Under the pieces are notes generated by a model. The model saw nothing but the letters and a program-made list of their open reading frames with translations, did no database searches and had not been told where the DNA came from. From UBA5794 sp964196275 (GTDB taxonomy: Bacteria > Actinomycetota > Acidimicrobiia > Spongiisociales > UBA5794), in the NCBI GenBank assembly GCA_964196275.1, contig CAXMSN010000114.1, positions 1-64,000 on the forward strand: 64,000 bases of DNA, written 5' to 3'. Position numbers and translations under genes: made by a program. How positions within the stretch are numbered: the stretch's first letter is position 1; the number at the start of each line of letters is the position of its first letter. Of the stretch, positions 42,804 to 52,444 are shown one piece after another.

Positions 42804-43607
42804 TCAGACGGTTGCCGTTGCGAAATATGACCGGAACGGAACCTCGAGTCCGCCTTCGGTCACATAGTCCGCGAGACCATCCTCGACGGCAGCGAGAGCC
42901 TCGTCCCGGGTTCGATCATCCAGCTCGAAGAATGAACCAGACCACGGCAGCGCCTTGAGATGCTGGGGCACGTATGTCCTGACCGGCGGCAGCGAGACCA
43001 GCGGCTCGAGTAGTTCGATGCTGACAGACTCGAGTCCGGCCGAAGCGAACCAGCCCTCCATCTTCGATGGCCCTCCCTCGACGTATGCAGGGCGATAGAT
43101 AGCCGCATCGGTGCCGCAGTACTTCGACAACATCGCCAGCTCAACAGCGAAGAAGGGTGAGTCCTCGAGACCGGACCATACAGACGCCGACACTCTCCCC
43201 CCGCCCCTCGTGACCCTCGCCATCTCCTCCACGCCTTCAGCGACGTCCGGGAAGAACTGGATCCCCTGCTGACAGATCACCGAGTCGAAGGACGCATCTT
43301 CGTACGGCAGGTCCAAGGCCGAAGCCACGTCCCACGAGATGTCAACGCCTTCAGATGGAATCGACTGTGCAAACTCCACCATCCCAGCATTGATGTCCGC
43401 ACCGGCAACGCTCCCACCGGATCCAACAGCCAATGCCGCCAACCTCGTAGCGAAGCCAGTGCCACAAGCGACATCCAGAACAGCATCGCCAGCACTCACA
43501 CCACCAGAGATCAGTGCCTCCGCTAGCGGCAACATGAACCGTCCGACCTGATCCTGATAATGCCGAGGAGCATCAACATCAACCTGAAACCCCGAGGACT
43601 CACCCAT
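42804..43607 (-). CDS. SAM-dependent methyltransferase (UbiE-like class I)
   Basis: 267 residues. SAM motif I VLDVACGTGFATRLAALAVG, acidic GADINAGMVEFAQ, motif II/III SALDLPYEDASFDSVICQQG and MARVTRGGGRVSASVWSG. The substrate is unknown. It lies in line with icd upstream on the same strand; a 7-nt repeat tract separates the two genes. Confidence 0.85.
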   Translation of the reverse strand: MGESSGFQVDVDAPRHYQDQVGRFMLPLAEALISGGVSAGDAVLDVACGTGFATRLAALAVGSGGSVAGADINAGMVEFAQSIPSEGVDISWDVASALDLPYEDASFDSVICQQGIQFFPDVAEGVEEMARVTRGGGRVSASVWSGLEDSPFFAVELAMLSKYCGTDAAIYRPAYVEGGPSKMEGWFASAGLESVSIELLEPLVSLPPVRTYVPQHLKALPWSGSFFELDDRTRDEALAAVEDGLADYVTEGGLEVPFRSYFATATV

Positions 43608-43624
43608 CAGCCACTGCGCTGCCG

Positions 43625-43661
43625 ATCCGTGTTCCGTGGTCCGTAGTCCATGGTCCTCTGC

Positions 43662-43666
<5 letters not shown>
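43625..43666. repeat. 7-nt tandem repeat array overlapping the icd stop
   Basis: ATCCGTG, TTCCGTG, GTCCGTA, GTCCATG, GTCCTCT, GCTCACA. The last unit contains the icd stop. From the icd side it reads TGAGCAGAGGACCATGGAC, the same boundary as after whiB and as 61696-61707. Confidence 0.85.
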
Positions 43667-44864
<1,198 letters not shown>

Positions 44865-44900
44865 GAGCTTCTCCGTGTGTTCGGTTCGTGTACTGGAAAT

Positions 44901-45758
44901 TCAGGAGTCGTTCTGGGAGTTCGCTAGCCCGACCGTGTTGACGAGCAGCGAGGCTCGCGTCATGGGCCCGACACCGCCGGGGACCGGAGTGATGGCTCCT
45001 GCCACCTCAAGGACCTCATCGAAAGCCACATCTCCAACGAGTCCTGCGTCGGTTCGGTTGGTTCCGACGTCGATGACGGTCGCACCCGGCTTCACGAACG
45101 ACGCATCGAACATGCCCGGTCTCCCGACCGCCGTGATCAAGAGGTCCGCCGTGCGGGTAACCGCGGCCAGATCCGGCGTACGCGAATGTGCCTGGACAAC
45201 GGTCGCATCCACGCCCTTGGCACCAAGCATCAACGCCATCGGCCTTCCGACAAGGAACGAACGCCCAACGACGACGGCGGTCTTTCCCGCAACATCGATG
45301 CCGTAGTGGGCGAGGATGGTCATGATGCCCGAAGGCGTGGCAGGCAGGGGTGCCGGACGATCGAGGATGAGACGCCCAAGGTTGAATGGATGCAATCCGT
45401 CTGCATCTTTCGTTGCCAGGACTCGCTCGACCGCTGCCTCACCGTCAAGGTGATCTGGTAGAGGTAGTTGGACAATCATGCCTGTGACGTCATCTCTTGC
45501 GTTGAGATCATCAACGGCGGCGAACACATCGTCTTGGGACACGTCCGATGGGAGCTTCACGTCGACGGAAACGATGCCAACCGACTCCGCATCCTTGTGC
45601 TTGTAGCGGACATAGGAGTGCGAGGCTGGATCATCGCCGACGAGAACGGTGGCCAGACCAACCGACACGCCGCGAGCGTTGAGGTCCGCGACGTCAGATC
45701 TGACCTCTTCGCGGACCGCCTTGGCGACGTCCGAGCCTGAGAGAATTCGTGCGGTCAA
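44901..45758 (-). CDS. folD: Methylenetetrahydrofolate dehydrogenase/cyclohydrolase
   Basis: 285 residues from TTG 45758, which overlaps the purH stop (TTGA). Catalytic Lys in SYVRYKHKDAES, folate site VQLPLPDHLDGEA, NADP motif VVGRSFLVGRPMALML and the C-terminal PGGVGPMTRASLLVNT. It makes 10-formyl-THF, the cofactor PurH and PurN use, which explains the operon. Confidence 0.95.
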   Translation of the reverse strand: MTARILSGSDVAKAVREEVRSDVADLNARGVSVGLATVLVGDDPASHSYVRYKHKDAESVGIVSVDVKLPSDVSQDDVFAAVDDLNARDDVTGMIVQLPLPDHLDGEAAVERVLATKDADGLHPFNLGRLILDRPAPLPATPSGIMTILAHYGIDVAGKTAVVVGRSFLVGRPMALMLGAKGVDATVVQAHSRTPDLAAVTRTADLLITAVGRPGMFDASFVKPGATVIDVGTNRTDAGLVGDVAFDEVLEVAGAITPVPGGVGPMTRASLLVNTVGLANSQNDS

Positions 45759-47272
45759 TGTCTGAAGTGCCTTTGTCCGGTGAAGATCAAGGCTACATCG
45801 TGCTCTGTCGCTGATTCGACGACCTCATCGTCCCTGACAGAGCCCCCAGGCTCCACGATCGCAACGATGCCTGCCTCAGCAAGTGCATCGGGTCCATCAC
45901 GGAACGGGAAGAACGCATCCGAGGCACACACGGAACCTTTCGCTCGCTCGCCGGCCCTGGCAAGCGCTCGCTCGGCAGCCCCGACCCGCGATTGGTCGCC
46001 AGCTCCGACGCCCACCGCCGAACCGTCCTTCACGAGGACGATCGCATTCGACTTGGTGTGCGCACAGATCGTCCATGCGATCTCGAGGTCCCTCATCTCC
46101 GAATCTGTTGGCTGTCTGGTCCTGACTTCCCACTCGCCGCTCGCGTTCGATACGGCGTCACGTTTCTGGACGAGGAAGCCGTCGTCAACGCTTCGGATGT
46201 CGAGATCGAAATCCGAAGGTGGAGGCGCGATCAAAACCCTGAGGTTCTTCTTGTCGGCAAGAGCCGACCTGGCATCTTGGGTGATGGACGGCGCGATCAC
46301 GATCTCTACGAAATACTGGGAGATGGCCTCGGCGGTCTCCGCGTCGAGTTCGCCGTTGAGAGCGATCACACCTCCAAAGGCCGAGATCGGATCACATGCC
46401 CACGCCTTCGAGAACGCGTCTGCCATCGACAATCCGGCCGCTGCACCGCACGCGTTCATGTGCTTGAGGATCGCAACCGAGGTGTCCGGCAGGTCGTTCG
46501 CAAGCCTCCATGCGGCATCGGCATCGGCGTAATTGTTGAATGACATCGCCTTGCCCTGGATCTGCTCACCGACCTTCCACCAACCCTCGGTGTCGTTCCG
46601 GGCGTACAGTGATGCCTCCTGGTGCGGGTTCTCGCCGTACCTGAGGGCGGCATCCTTCACCATGGGGAGCACGAGACGGTCCGCTCCGTCACGCTCGAGC
46701 CAGTTGACGATCGCAGCGTCGTACGACGCCGTTCTGAAGAACGCTTCCCTCGCGAGGTCGGCCCGCATCGCAGCCGTGGTGCCTCCTTTGGCGATCGCCT
46801 CAGCGATCTCCTGGTAGCGATCTGGCGAGACCACGGTCGCAACCCAAGCATGGTTCTTTGCCGCAGCCCTGATGAGCGTCGGCCCACCGATGTCGATGTT
46901 CTCGATCACCTCGGAGGGATCAGCACCCTGTGCAACGGTTCGCTCGAACGGATACAGGTTCGACACAACGAGCTGGAACGTCTGGATCCCGAGGTCGCTG
47001 ATGTCTTCGACGTGATCCGCCTTGCCAAGGTCAGCGAGGATCCCTCCGTGGATCCTTGGATGGAGCGTCTTCACCCGTCCGCCGAGCATCTCTGGGGCAC
47101 CCGTCACATCTTCGACATGTAGCACGATGATCCCTGCAGCCTCAAGGTGAGACGCTGTGCCACCTGAGCACACGATCTCGACACCAGATGCAACAAGCCT
47201 CTCAGCGAACTCGACAAGACCGGTCTTGTCGGAGACCGAGATGAGGGCTCGTTGCACCCGTATCCGGCTCAT
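45755..47272 (-). CDS. purH: Bifunctional AICAR transformylase/IMP cyclohydrolase
   Basis: 505 residues. ATG 47272 overlaps the purN stop (ATGA). N-terminal MGS-like cyclohydrolase domain: ALISVSDKTGLVEFAERL, DVTGAPEMLGGRVKTLHPRI, HGGIL. C-terminal transformylase: LRYGENPHQEASLYA, catalytic AILKHMNACGAAAGL (Lys-His; the usual NNPCG reads MNACG) and DAFFPFRDGPDALAEAGI. Last two steps to IMP. Confidence 0.95.
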   Translation of the reverse strand: MSRIRVQRALISVSDKTGLVEFAERLVASGVEIVCSGGTASHLEAAGIIVLHVEDVTGAPEMLGGRVKTLHPRIHGGILADLGKADHVEDISDLGIQTFQLVVSNLYPFERTVAQGADPSEVIENIDIGGPTLIRAAAKNHAWVATVVSPDRYQEIAEAIAKGGTTAAMRADLAREAFFRTASYDAAIVNWLERDGADRLVLPMVKDAALRYGENPHQEASLYARNDTEGWWKVGEQIQGKAMSFNNYADADAAWRLANDLPDTSVAILKHMNACGAAAGLSMADAFSKAWACDPISAFGGVIALNGELDAETAEAISQYFVEIVIAPSITQDARSALADKKNLRVLIAPPPSDFDLDIRSVDDGFLVQKRDAVSNASGEWEVRTRQPTDSEMRDLEIAWTICAHTKSNAIVLVKDGSAVGVGAGDQSRVGAAERALARAGERAKGSVCASDAFFPFRDGPDALAEAGIVAIVEPGGSVRDDEVVESATEHDVALIFTGQRHFRH

Positions 47273-47898
47273 GCGACAACCCTCGATCCCCATCGAACAA
47301 CGCCATCCGTGACGCCGATCTCGCCGCGTCCGAACGCAGAGACGACCGCCGGGAGAAGGGCGTGTTCGACGATCTGGATGCGTGCGTGCAACGAAGCGGC
47401 ATCGTCGCCTTCGAGGACTCGGACCGCTTCCTGGGCGATGATCGGTCCATGGTCAACCTGCTCGTCGACGAAGTGCACGGTGACCCCGGTCACCGCCACG
47501 CCATGGTCCAGAGCCTGTTCGACGGCGTGCGCACCCGGAAACGACGGCAACAGTGCAGGGTGGACGTTGATGATCGAATCGGGGAACCGCTCGATGGCGG
47601 TAGGAGAGAGGATCCGCATGAAGCCGGCAAGCACTATCGCCTCGACGCCGAACCGGTCGGCTGCATCGCATATCTCCGACGTGAACTGTTCACGTGACGG
47701 GGTTTCGCTCCGCTCGACCACCACCACGGGGATGCCGGCCCGTTCCGCCCGTGCGATCCCTGTCGCGTCAGGCCTGTCCGAGATAACGACGGCCAGGGTG
47801 CATCCGAAGTCGTCAGCAGAGGACGCATCGATGAGCGCCTGAAGATTGGTGCCGCTTCCGGAGATGAGAACAGCGATGGGAAGCGGGGTCTGGGTCAT
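47269..47898 (-). CDS. purN: Phosphoribosylglycinamide formyltransferase
   Basis: 209 residues from ATG 47898 (a TTG three codons upstream is possible). ISGSGTNLQALIDA for the phosphate site; catalytic Asn/His in SIINVHPALLPSFPGAHAVE and Asp in VHFVDEQVDHGPII. Folate-dependent third step of purine synthesis. First gene of purN-purH-folD, all with overlapping ends. Confidence 0.94.
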   Translation of the reverse strand: MTQTPLPIAVLISGSGTNLQALIDASSADDFGCTLAVVISDRPDATGIARAERAGIPVVVVERSETPSREQFTSEICDAADRFGVEAIVLAGFMRILSPTAIERFPDSIINVHPALLPSFPGAHAVEQALDHGVAVTGVTVHFVDEQVDHGPIIAQEAVRVLEGDDAASLHARIQIVEHALLPAVVSAFGRGEIGVTDGVVRWGSRVVA

Positions 47899-48031
47899 CG
47901 GAGCCAATTCTAGGATCGCGTTGGACAGTGCCGTTGGTCAGGTCCGATGCGAGCGGCGACGAGATTCGCACGACGGAGCGCACACGAGTCCAATCGTTGG
48001 GCGAGCAGGATCTGAGCGAGGTATGCGCCGC

Positions 48032-48073
48032 TAGTCCGTGGTCCGTGGTCCGTGGTCCGTGGTCCGTGGTCTT
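48032..48073. repeat. 7-nt tandem repeat array, the cleanest copy
   Basis: TAGTCCG, then four exact TGGTCCG units, then TGGTCTT. The unit rotates to GTCCGTG. It lies between divergent purN and the MDMPI-type gene end. Confidence 0.93.
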
Positions 48074-48097
48074 GAGCGAGGCGGAGCCGAACGACAC
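48074..48097. repeat. GAGCGAGGCGGAGCC element abutting a stop codon
   Basis: GAGCGAGGCGGAGCCGAACG followed by ACAC and the stop of the MDMPI-type gene. The same string with one change abuts the stop of the RseB-like gene at 31382-31403. Confidence 0.7.
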
Positions 48098-48814
48098 CTA
48101 CTCCCCCAGCGATGTGTCTCTCATCGCGAGATGCGGCAGCACCATGGCATCCACGAAGACCGATCCGTCTCCGTCCCATTCGAGTCCGAGAATCTCGTCG
48201 CGGGTCCGCCTACCACCGATGGAGCGCATCAGCTCGAACGACGATGCACGGACCGTCGCCACTGGCTCGCCTCGACCCACGTTCCAGCCTTGCCCTGAGT
48301 CCGTCGCCTCGATACGGAGGGTCGTGAGGCCAAGCGCCGCGAACTGTGGTCTCAGGGAGCGCACGTGGCCAGCGGCTGACACGTACACCTCAGGGAGATC
48401 CCGCCCCGACGAGTCACCGTATGCATTTCGGAGATCGAACTCGTGATGGAGGATGTCACTGATCGCCATAGGTGCGATGGCAGTGATCGGAATGACGCCC
48501 AGCGCTGATGGGACCCGTTCCGGAAGGTCCAGCGATGCCACGTCATCGAGCACGGCCGCGGCTCCGTCGATGGATGCGTTCCACTCCGTAATGACCTGCT
48601 CGATCGACATCCCAGAGCGATCCTGTATTTGCTGATCCGTCCACGCTTCACTTGCGAACCCTTCGAACACACTGTTCGAAATGTCGGCGGACAATCCCGC
48701 AAGGTGGCGCACAACATCTGCTCCGGTCCACGCAGGGCACGCCGGGACCATGGTCCCAGGATCGTTCGTCTCAATCAACGCAACGACACGTTCCTGGCCC
48801 CGCTTGTAGCTCAT
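48098..48814 (-). CDS. MDMPI-N/DinB-like mycothiol-dependent enzyme family protein
   Basis: 238 residues from ATG 48814. The N-terminal four-helix DinB-like domain carries a metal His in WTGADVVRHLAGLSADI and the pair in ISDILHHEFDLRNAYGD, as in maleylpyruvate-isomerase family enzymes. A C-terminal SCP2-like part (DSGQGWNVGRGEPVATVRAS, SFELMRSIGGRRTRDEILGL) is common in this family. It probably uses mycothiol; the substrate is unknown. The frame extends to 48988 across a repeat and a long hairpin, which is not believed. Confidence 0.78.
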   Translation of the reverse strand: MSYKRGQERVVALIETNDPGTMVPACPAWTGADVVRHLAGLSADISNSVFEGFASEAWTDQQIQDRSGMSIEQVITEWNASIDGAAAVLDDVASLDLPERVPSALGVIPITAIAPMAISDILHHEFDLRNAYGDSSGRDLPEVYVSAAGHVRSLRPQFAALGLTTLRIEATDSGQGWNVGRGEPVATVRASSFELMRSIGGRRTRDEILGLEWDGDGSVFVDAMVLPHLAMRDTSLGE

Positions 48815-48842
48815 CGCATACACAGAACTTATGTCCCTTCCT

Positions 48843-48870
48843 TCGCTCGCCACTCGCCACTGCCCGCTCA
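48843..48870. repeat. 7-nt tandem repeat tract
   Basis: TCGCTCG, CCACTCG, CCACTGC, CCGCTCA, immediately before the perfect hairpin at 48876. A different unit from GTCYGWN. Confidence 0.55.
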
Positions 48871-48875
48871 ATGCC

Positions 48876-48923
48876 GTACCCAGGGTTCCCAGCCACATAT
48901 TCGTGGCTGGGAACCCTGGGTAC
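48876..48923. terminator. Perfect 21-bp hairpin downstream of sucD
   Basis: Arms GTACCCAGGGTTCCCAGCCAC (48876-48896 is 21 bp; first 20 are GTACCCAGGGTTCCCAGCCA) and their exact complement at 48903-48923, with a 6-nt loop. It begins 9 bp after the sucD stop. Minus-strand transcripts have no U-tract after it. Either a strong stabiliser/terminator or a small mobile-type inverted repeat. Confidence 0.8.
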
Positions 48924-48932
48924 GCGTTTTGG

Positions 48933-49859
48933 TTAGCTTGACATTGCTTCCAGCATCGCCGAGCCCATGTCTGTGGGCGTTGGGGCAACGATGACGCCGG
49001 CTGCTTCGAGCGCCTCGATCTTGGCGTCGGCGGTTCCCTTGCCTCCTGAGATGATCGCTCCTGCGTGGCCCATGCGCTTACCCGGGGGCGCAGAGGTTCC
49101 CGCTATGAACCCGGCTACCGGCTTGGTCATATTCGCCTTGATCCACTCGGCGGCTTCTTCCTCTGCCGTGCCGCCGATCTCGCCGATCATGATGACGCCT
49201 TCGGTTTCGGGGTCATCGTTGAACAGGGTGAGACAGTCGACGAAGTTCGTGCCGTTCACCGGGTCTCCCCCGATACCGATCGCCGTCGTCTGGCCGAGTC
49301 CGTTGAGCGTCAGCTGATGGACCGCCTCATAGGTGAGCGTCCCAGAGCGGGAGATAACGCCGATCTTGCCCGGAGTGTGGATGTACCCCGGCATGATGCC
49401 GATCTTGCACTCCTGAGGCGTAATCACCCCTGGGCAGTTCGGACCGACAAGGCGAACATCGCGATCTGCGAGATACCGCTTGGCGATGACCATGTCCGCG
49501 ACCGGTATGCCCTCTGTGACGGTGATGATGAGTGGGACGCCAGCCTCGGCGGCCTCCATGATCGCATCCGCCGCAAAGGGTGGCGGTACATAGACCACTG
49601 ACGCGTTCGCACCCGTCTCGGCCACCGCATCCCTCACCGATCGGAAGATCGGAAGGTCTGCTTCGTACGTGTCGCCCCTTCCCTGCACGCCCGAGTGGTC
49701 CGTCTCACCAGAGAACGATTCGGTCTGGCCCGCCCTAGACGGATGTACTGCCGCGACCATGTTCGTGCCGTAAGCGAGGGCCTTGTCGGTATGGAAACGG
49801 CCGGTCTTGCCGAGCCCCTGCACCATGACCTTTGTGTCCTTGTTGACGAGCACACTCAT
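48933..49859 (-). CDS. sucD: Succinyl-CoA synthetase alpha subunit
   Basis: 308 residues. CoA-binding Rossmann start VMVQGLGKTGRFHTDKALAY; VVYVPPPFAADAIMEAAEAG; phosphohistidine site GKRMGHAGAIISGGKGTADA. It overlaps sucC by 4 bp (ATGA). Converts succinyl-CoA to succinate with ATP/GTP formation, joining icd/mdh/sdh in the TCA cycle. Confidence 0.95.
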   Translation of the reverse strand: MSVLVNKDTKVMVQGLGKTGRFHTDKALAYGTNMVAAVHPSRAGQTESFSGETDHSGVQGRGDTYEADLPIFRSVRDAVAETGANASVVYVPPPFAADAIMEAAEAGVPLIITVTEGIPVADMVIAKRYLADRDVRLVGPNCPGVITPQECKIGIMPGYIHTPGKIGVISRSGTLTYEAVHQLTLNGLGQTTAIGIGGDPVNGTNFVDCLTLFNDDPETEGVIMIGEIGGTAEEEAAEWIKANMTKPVAGFIAGTSAPPGKRMGHAGAIISGGKGTADAKIEALEAAGVIVAPTPTDMGSAMLEAMSS

Positions 49860-51079
49860 TTGGCCAACTCCACGATCTTGATCGCCCCGTCCTTCATGTC
49901 CTCGGCGCTCACGACGTTGAGCCCGGACTCGTCGATGATCTGTTTCCCGAGTTCCACGTTCGTACCTTCGAGCCTCACCACCAGCGGAACGTCGAGGCCC
50001 ACTTCCTCAACAGCAGCGACAACGCCTTCAGCGATCGTGTCGCACCGCATGATTCCGCCGAAGATGTTCACGAAGATGCCCTTCACGTTGGGGTCAGCGG
50101 TGATGATCTTGAACGCGGCGACGATCTGATCCTTGTCTGCGCCCCCTCCGACGTCGAGGAAGTTCGCTGGTTCGCCTCCGACGTACTTGATGATGTCCAT
50201 CGTCGCCATCGCAAGCCCTGCACCGTTGACCATGCAGCCGATGGATCCATCGAGCTTGATGAACGAGAGCCCGTACTGCTTGGCATCAAGTTCGGCCGCA
50301 TCCTCCTCGGATTCATCGCGGAGTGCGGTCACTTCAGGGTGCCTGAAGAGCGCGTTCTCCTCGAATGACATCTTCCCGTCGAGTGCCATGACGGTGCCGT
50401 CTGTCGTGACGACAAGTGGGTTGATCTCAACCAGATCTGCATCGAGATCAACGGTCGCTTTCGTCAGGGCCTTGAGGAACGCCGCTCCGCTGCGTGCCGA
50501 AGCTCCCTCCATTCCCAGTCCGTTGGCGATCCTTGCCGCCTGGAAGTCCCTGAGGCCAAATGCAGGATCGATCTCTTCCCTGAGGATCTTCTCTGGCGTC
50601 TCCTCAGCGACAACCTCGATCTCGGTTCCGCCCTCGGTCGATGCCATCACGATATTGCGGCTCGTCGAGCGGTCGAGCAACACCGAGAGGTACAGCTCGG
50701 TTTCGATGTCGATCCCCTGCTCGATGTACAGCCGATTGACCGTCTTGCCTTCGGCTCCCGTCTGTACCGTGACGAGCGTGGAGCCGAGCATCTGGGATGC
50801 AAGCTCTCGCACCTTGGCTTCCGTGGCCTCGACACCACCCGACAGTCCGTCAAGCACAACGGTGACGCCGCCGAGGTCCGGGTACTCCTTGAACCGGCCC
50901 TTCCCGCGGCCACCAGCATGGATCTGCGACTTGACGACGACAACAGCGTTGCCGCTGATCTCTACGAGAGGCCTCACGGCAGCCACCGCCTCTTCGACGG
51001 TCGTTGCGACTGCACCTGCGGGCACGGGGATGCCCCGCTCTTTCATGAGCGCCTTCGCCTGATACTCGTGGATCTTCAC
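49856..51079 (-). CDS. sucC: Succinyl-CoA synthetase beta subunit
   Basis: 407 residues from GTG 51079 (GAGGAGGGAAC just upstream). ATP-grasp: MKIHEYQAKALMKERGIPVP, KSQIHAGGRGKGRFKEYPDL, and the C-terminal ligase domain FLDVGGGADKDQIVAAFKII, FVNIFGGIMRCDTIAEGVV. It is slightly longer than the E. coli protein because of an insert near 290 (RDESEEDAAELDAKQYGLSF). Confidence 0.95.
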   Translation of the reverse strand: MKIHEYQAKALMKERGIPVPAGAVATTVEEAVAAVRPLVEISGNAVVVVKSQIHAGGRGKGRFKEYPDLGGVTVVLDGLSGGVEATEAKVRELASQMLGSTLVTVQTGAEGKTVNRLYIEQGIDIETELYLSVLLDRSTSRNIVMASTEGGTEIEVVAEETPEKILREEIDPAFGLRDFQAARIANGLGMEGASARSGAAFLKALTKATVDLDADLVEINPLVVTTDGTVMALDGKMSFEENALFRHPEVTALRDESEEDAAELDAKQYGLSFIKLDGSIGCMVNGAGLAMATMDIIKYVGGEPANFLDVGGGADKDQIVAAFKIITADPNVKGIFVNIFGGIMRCDTIAEGVVAAVEEVGLDVPLVVRLEGTNVELGKQIIDESGLNVVSAEDMKDGAIKIVELAK

Positions 51080-51118
51080 GTTCCCTCCTCGGGGACGGGT
51101 GGATTGTTTGGTCGTCTG

Positions 51119-51511
51119 TCAGCCGCTTGGGAACGTCTCTGCGACCCATACTTGGATCGTCTCGAGCGATGTGCCAGGGCCGAAGATCTTTACGATGCCT
51201 GCCGCCTCAAGCGCAGGCACATCCGCTTCAGGGATGATCCCTCCGCCGAACACGACGATGTCGGCAGCATCTCTCTTCTCGAGTTCTGCGACGACGCCGG
51301 GGAAGAGAGTCATGTGGGCTCCGGAGAGCGCCGACAGCCCAACGCCGTTCACATCTTCCTGAACGGCTACGTCAGCGATGTTCGCAGGTGTTTGGTGGAG
51401 TCCCGTATAGATGACCTCGCATCCTGCGTCGCGCAGAGCGCGTGCAACGACCTTCGCTCCACGGTCGTGACCGTCGAGCCCTGGTTTGGCTATGAGTATC
51501 CGAGTCGGCAT
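51119..51511 (-). CDS. Cobalamin (B12)-binding domain protein, methylmalonyl-CoA mutase small-domain type
   Basis: 130 residues from ATG 51511. B12 signature LIAKPGLDGHDRGAKVVARA (DxHxxG with the Co-ligating His), then SALSGAHMTLFPGVV and VFGGGIIPEADVPAL. It is the size of the free-standing McmA2/small mutase subunit; no large subunit gene is in the window. It lies 40 bp downstream of an fetB-divergent region and directly before sucCD on the same strand, consistent with the propionate route into succinyl-CoA. Confidence 0.9.
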   Translation of the reverse strand: MPTRILIAKPGLDGHDRGAKVVARALRDAGCEVIYTGLHQTPANIADVAVQEDVNGVGLSALSGAHMTLFPGVVAELEKRDAADIVVFGGGIIPEADVPALEAAGIVKIFGPGTSLETIQVWVAETFPSG

Positions 51512-51577
51512 CGCTGTGATGGTAGTTACCGCCCGAATCCTGAATCGCCCGCGCCGTGAGTGAATAGGCTGGGGCCG

Positions 51578-52348
51578 ATGTTGGATCTCAGCCCACTCGT
51601 CGTGCTCGCCGCTTCCTTGTCCCTTGTGGCGGTGTCGATCGGCATCTCGGTCTACCTCAAGCTCGGGTTCGAGCGACAGATCATCATCGCTTCGGTGCGC
51701 GCAACGGTCCAACTCGCCATCGTCGGGCTGTTGCTCGGTCTGCTGCTCGAGTCCCAATGGGAAGAAGCGCTCGCTGCGATCTGGATCGTCGCCATGGTGC
51801 TCATCGCTTCGTTCGTCACCGGCAGGCGGGCTGGCACACGGGCCATCGTGCCTGCCGCCGGAGCAGCGATCGGGGCAGCAACGGCGATCTCTCTCGCGAT
51901 CGTGTTCGGATTCGGTGTACTACCGGCGGAGCCCATCCAACTCGTGGTCATCGCGGGGATCACGATCGGGAACGCCCTCGCAGGCACCGTGGTTGCGGCA
52001 GATCAGGTGAAGACGCAGATCATGGACCACCGCCTCCAGATCGAAGGTCTGTTGTCGCTGGGGCTCAACGCCAAGCAGTCGGCGCGGTTCATCGTGAGGG
52101 AGGCGACGAGGGTCGCCCTTCTTCCCCAGATCGAGCGGACGAAGGTCGTCGGGCTTGTCGCGCTGCCAGGTGCGATGGCTGGACTTCTGATCGCTGGCGT
52201 GGCTCCCAGGGAGGCGGTGGTGATCCAGTTGGTGGTGATGTTCCTGGTGCTCGGAACGATGGCAGTGTCTGCGACGGTTGTCGCTTTGGTCACCGCACGA
52301 AACTCTTTCACCCCGGATCAACGCCTCGAGCCGACGATCTTCAGCTGA
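51578..52348 (+). CDS. FetB/UPF0014-type ABC exporter permease
   Basis: 256 residues from ATG 51578, about seven TM helices. UPF0014 features: ASVRATVQLAIVGLLLG, GNALAGTVVAADQVKTQIMD, LGLNAKQSARFIVREATRVA, LLPQIERTKVVGLVALPGAM. In E. coli FetB pairs with the ATPase FetA to export iron; no fetA is adjacent, so the partner is elsewhere. Confidence 0.88.
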   Translation: MLDLSPLVVLAASLSLVAVSIGISVYLKLGFERQIIIASVRATVQLAIVGLLLGLLLESQWEEALAAIWIVAMVLIASFVTGRRAGTRAIVPAAGAAIGAATAISLAIVFGFGVLPAEPIQLVVIAGITIGNALAGTVVAADQVKTQIMDHRLQIEGLLSLGLNAKQSARFIVREATRVALLPQIERTKVVGLVALPGAMAGLLIAGVAPREAVVIQLVVMFLVLGTMAVSATVVALVTARNSFTPDQRLEPTIFS

Positions 52349-52444
52349 CAACACGCCTCTCCCGATAAGTCAGTCAAGCAGGATCGCCTTCCGTCGCTCA
52401 AAATGGCTGAGAGGAGCGGGGGTTTCTTGCTGACGGGTCAGGTC

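Noticed and set aside
47908..48031. Small gene in the purN upstream region
   Set aside because: Open frames here have no ribosome-binding site or conserved pattern. It is probably the purN promoter region.
48032..48073. CRISPR-like array
   Set aside because: The unit is 7 nt with no spacers, and no cas gene is present. It is a simple tandem repeat.
48815..48988. Long N-terminal extension of the MDMPI-type gene
   Set aside because: It would be translated across the 7-nt tract and the perfect hairpin, and the DinB-like domain begins only after ATG 48814.
52349..52444. 7-nt repeats or a terminator between fetB and pcrA
   Set aside because: Only weak, unconvincing periodicity and no clear stem. 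Nothing is annotated there.
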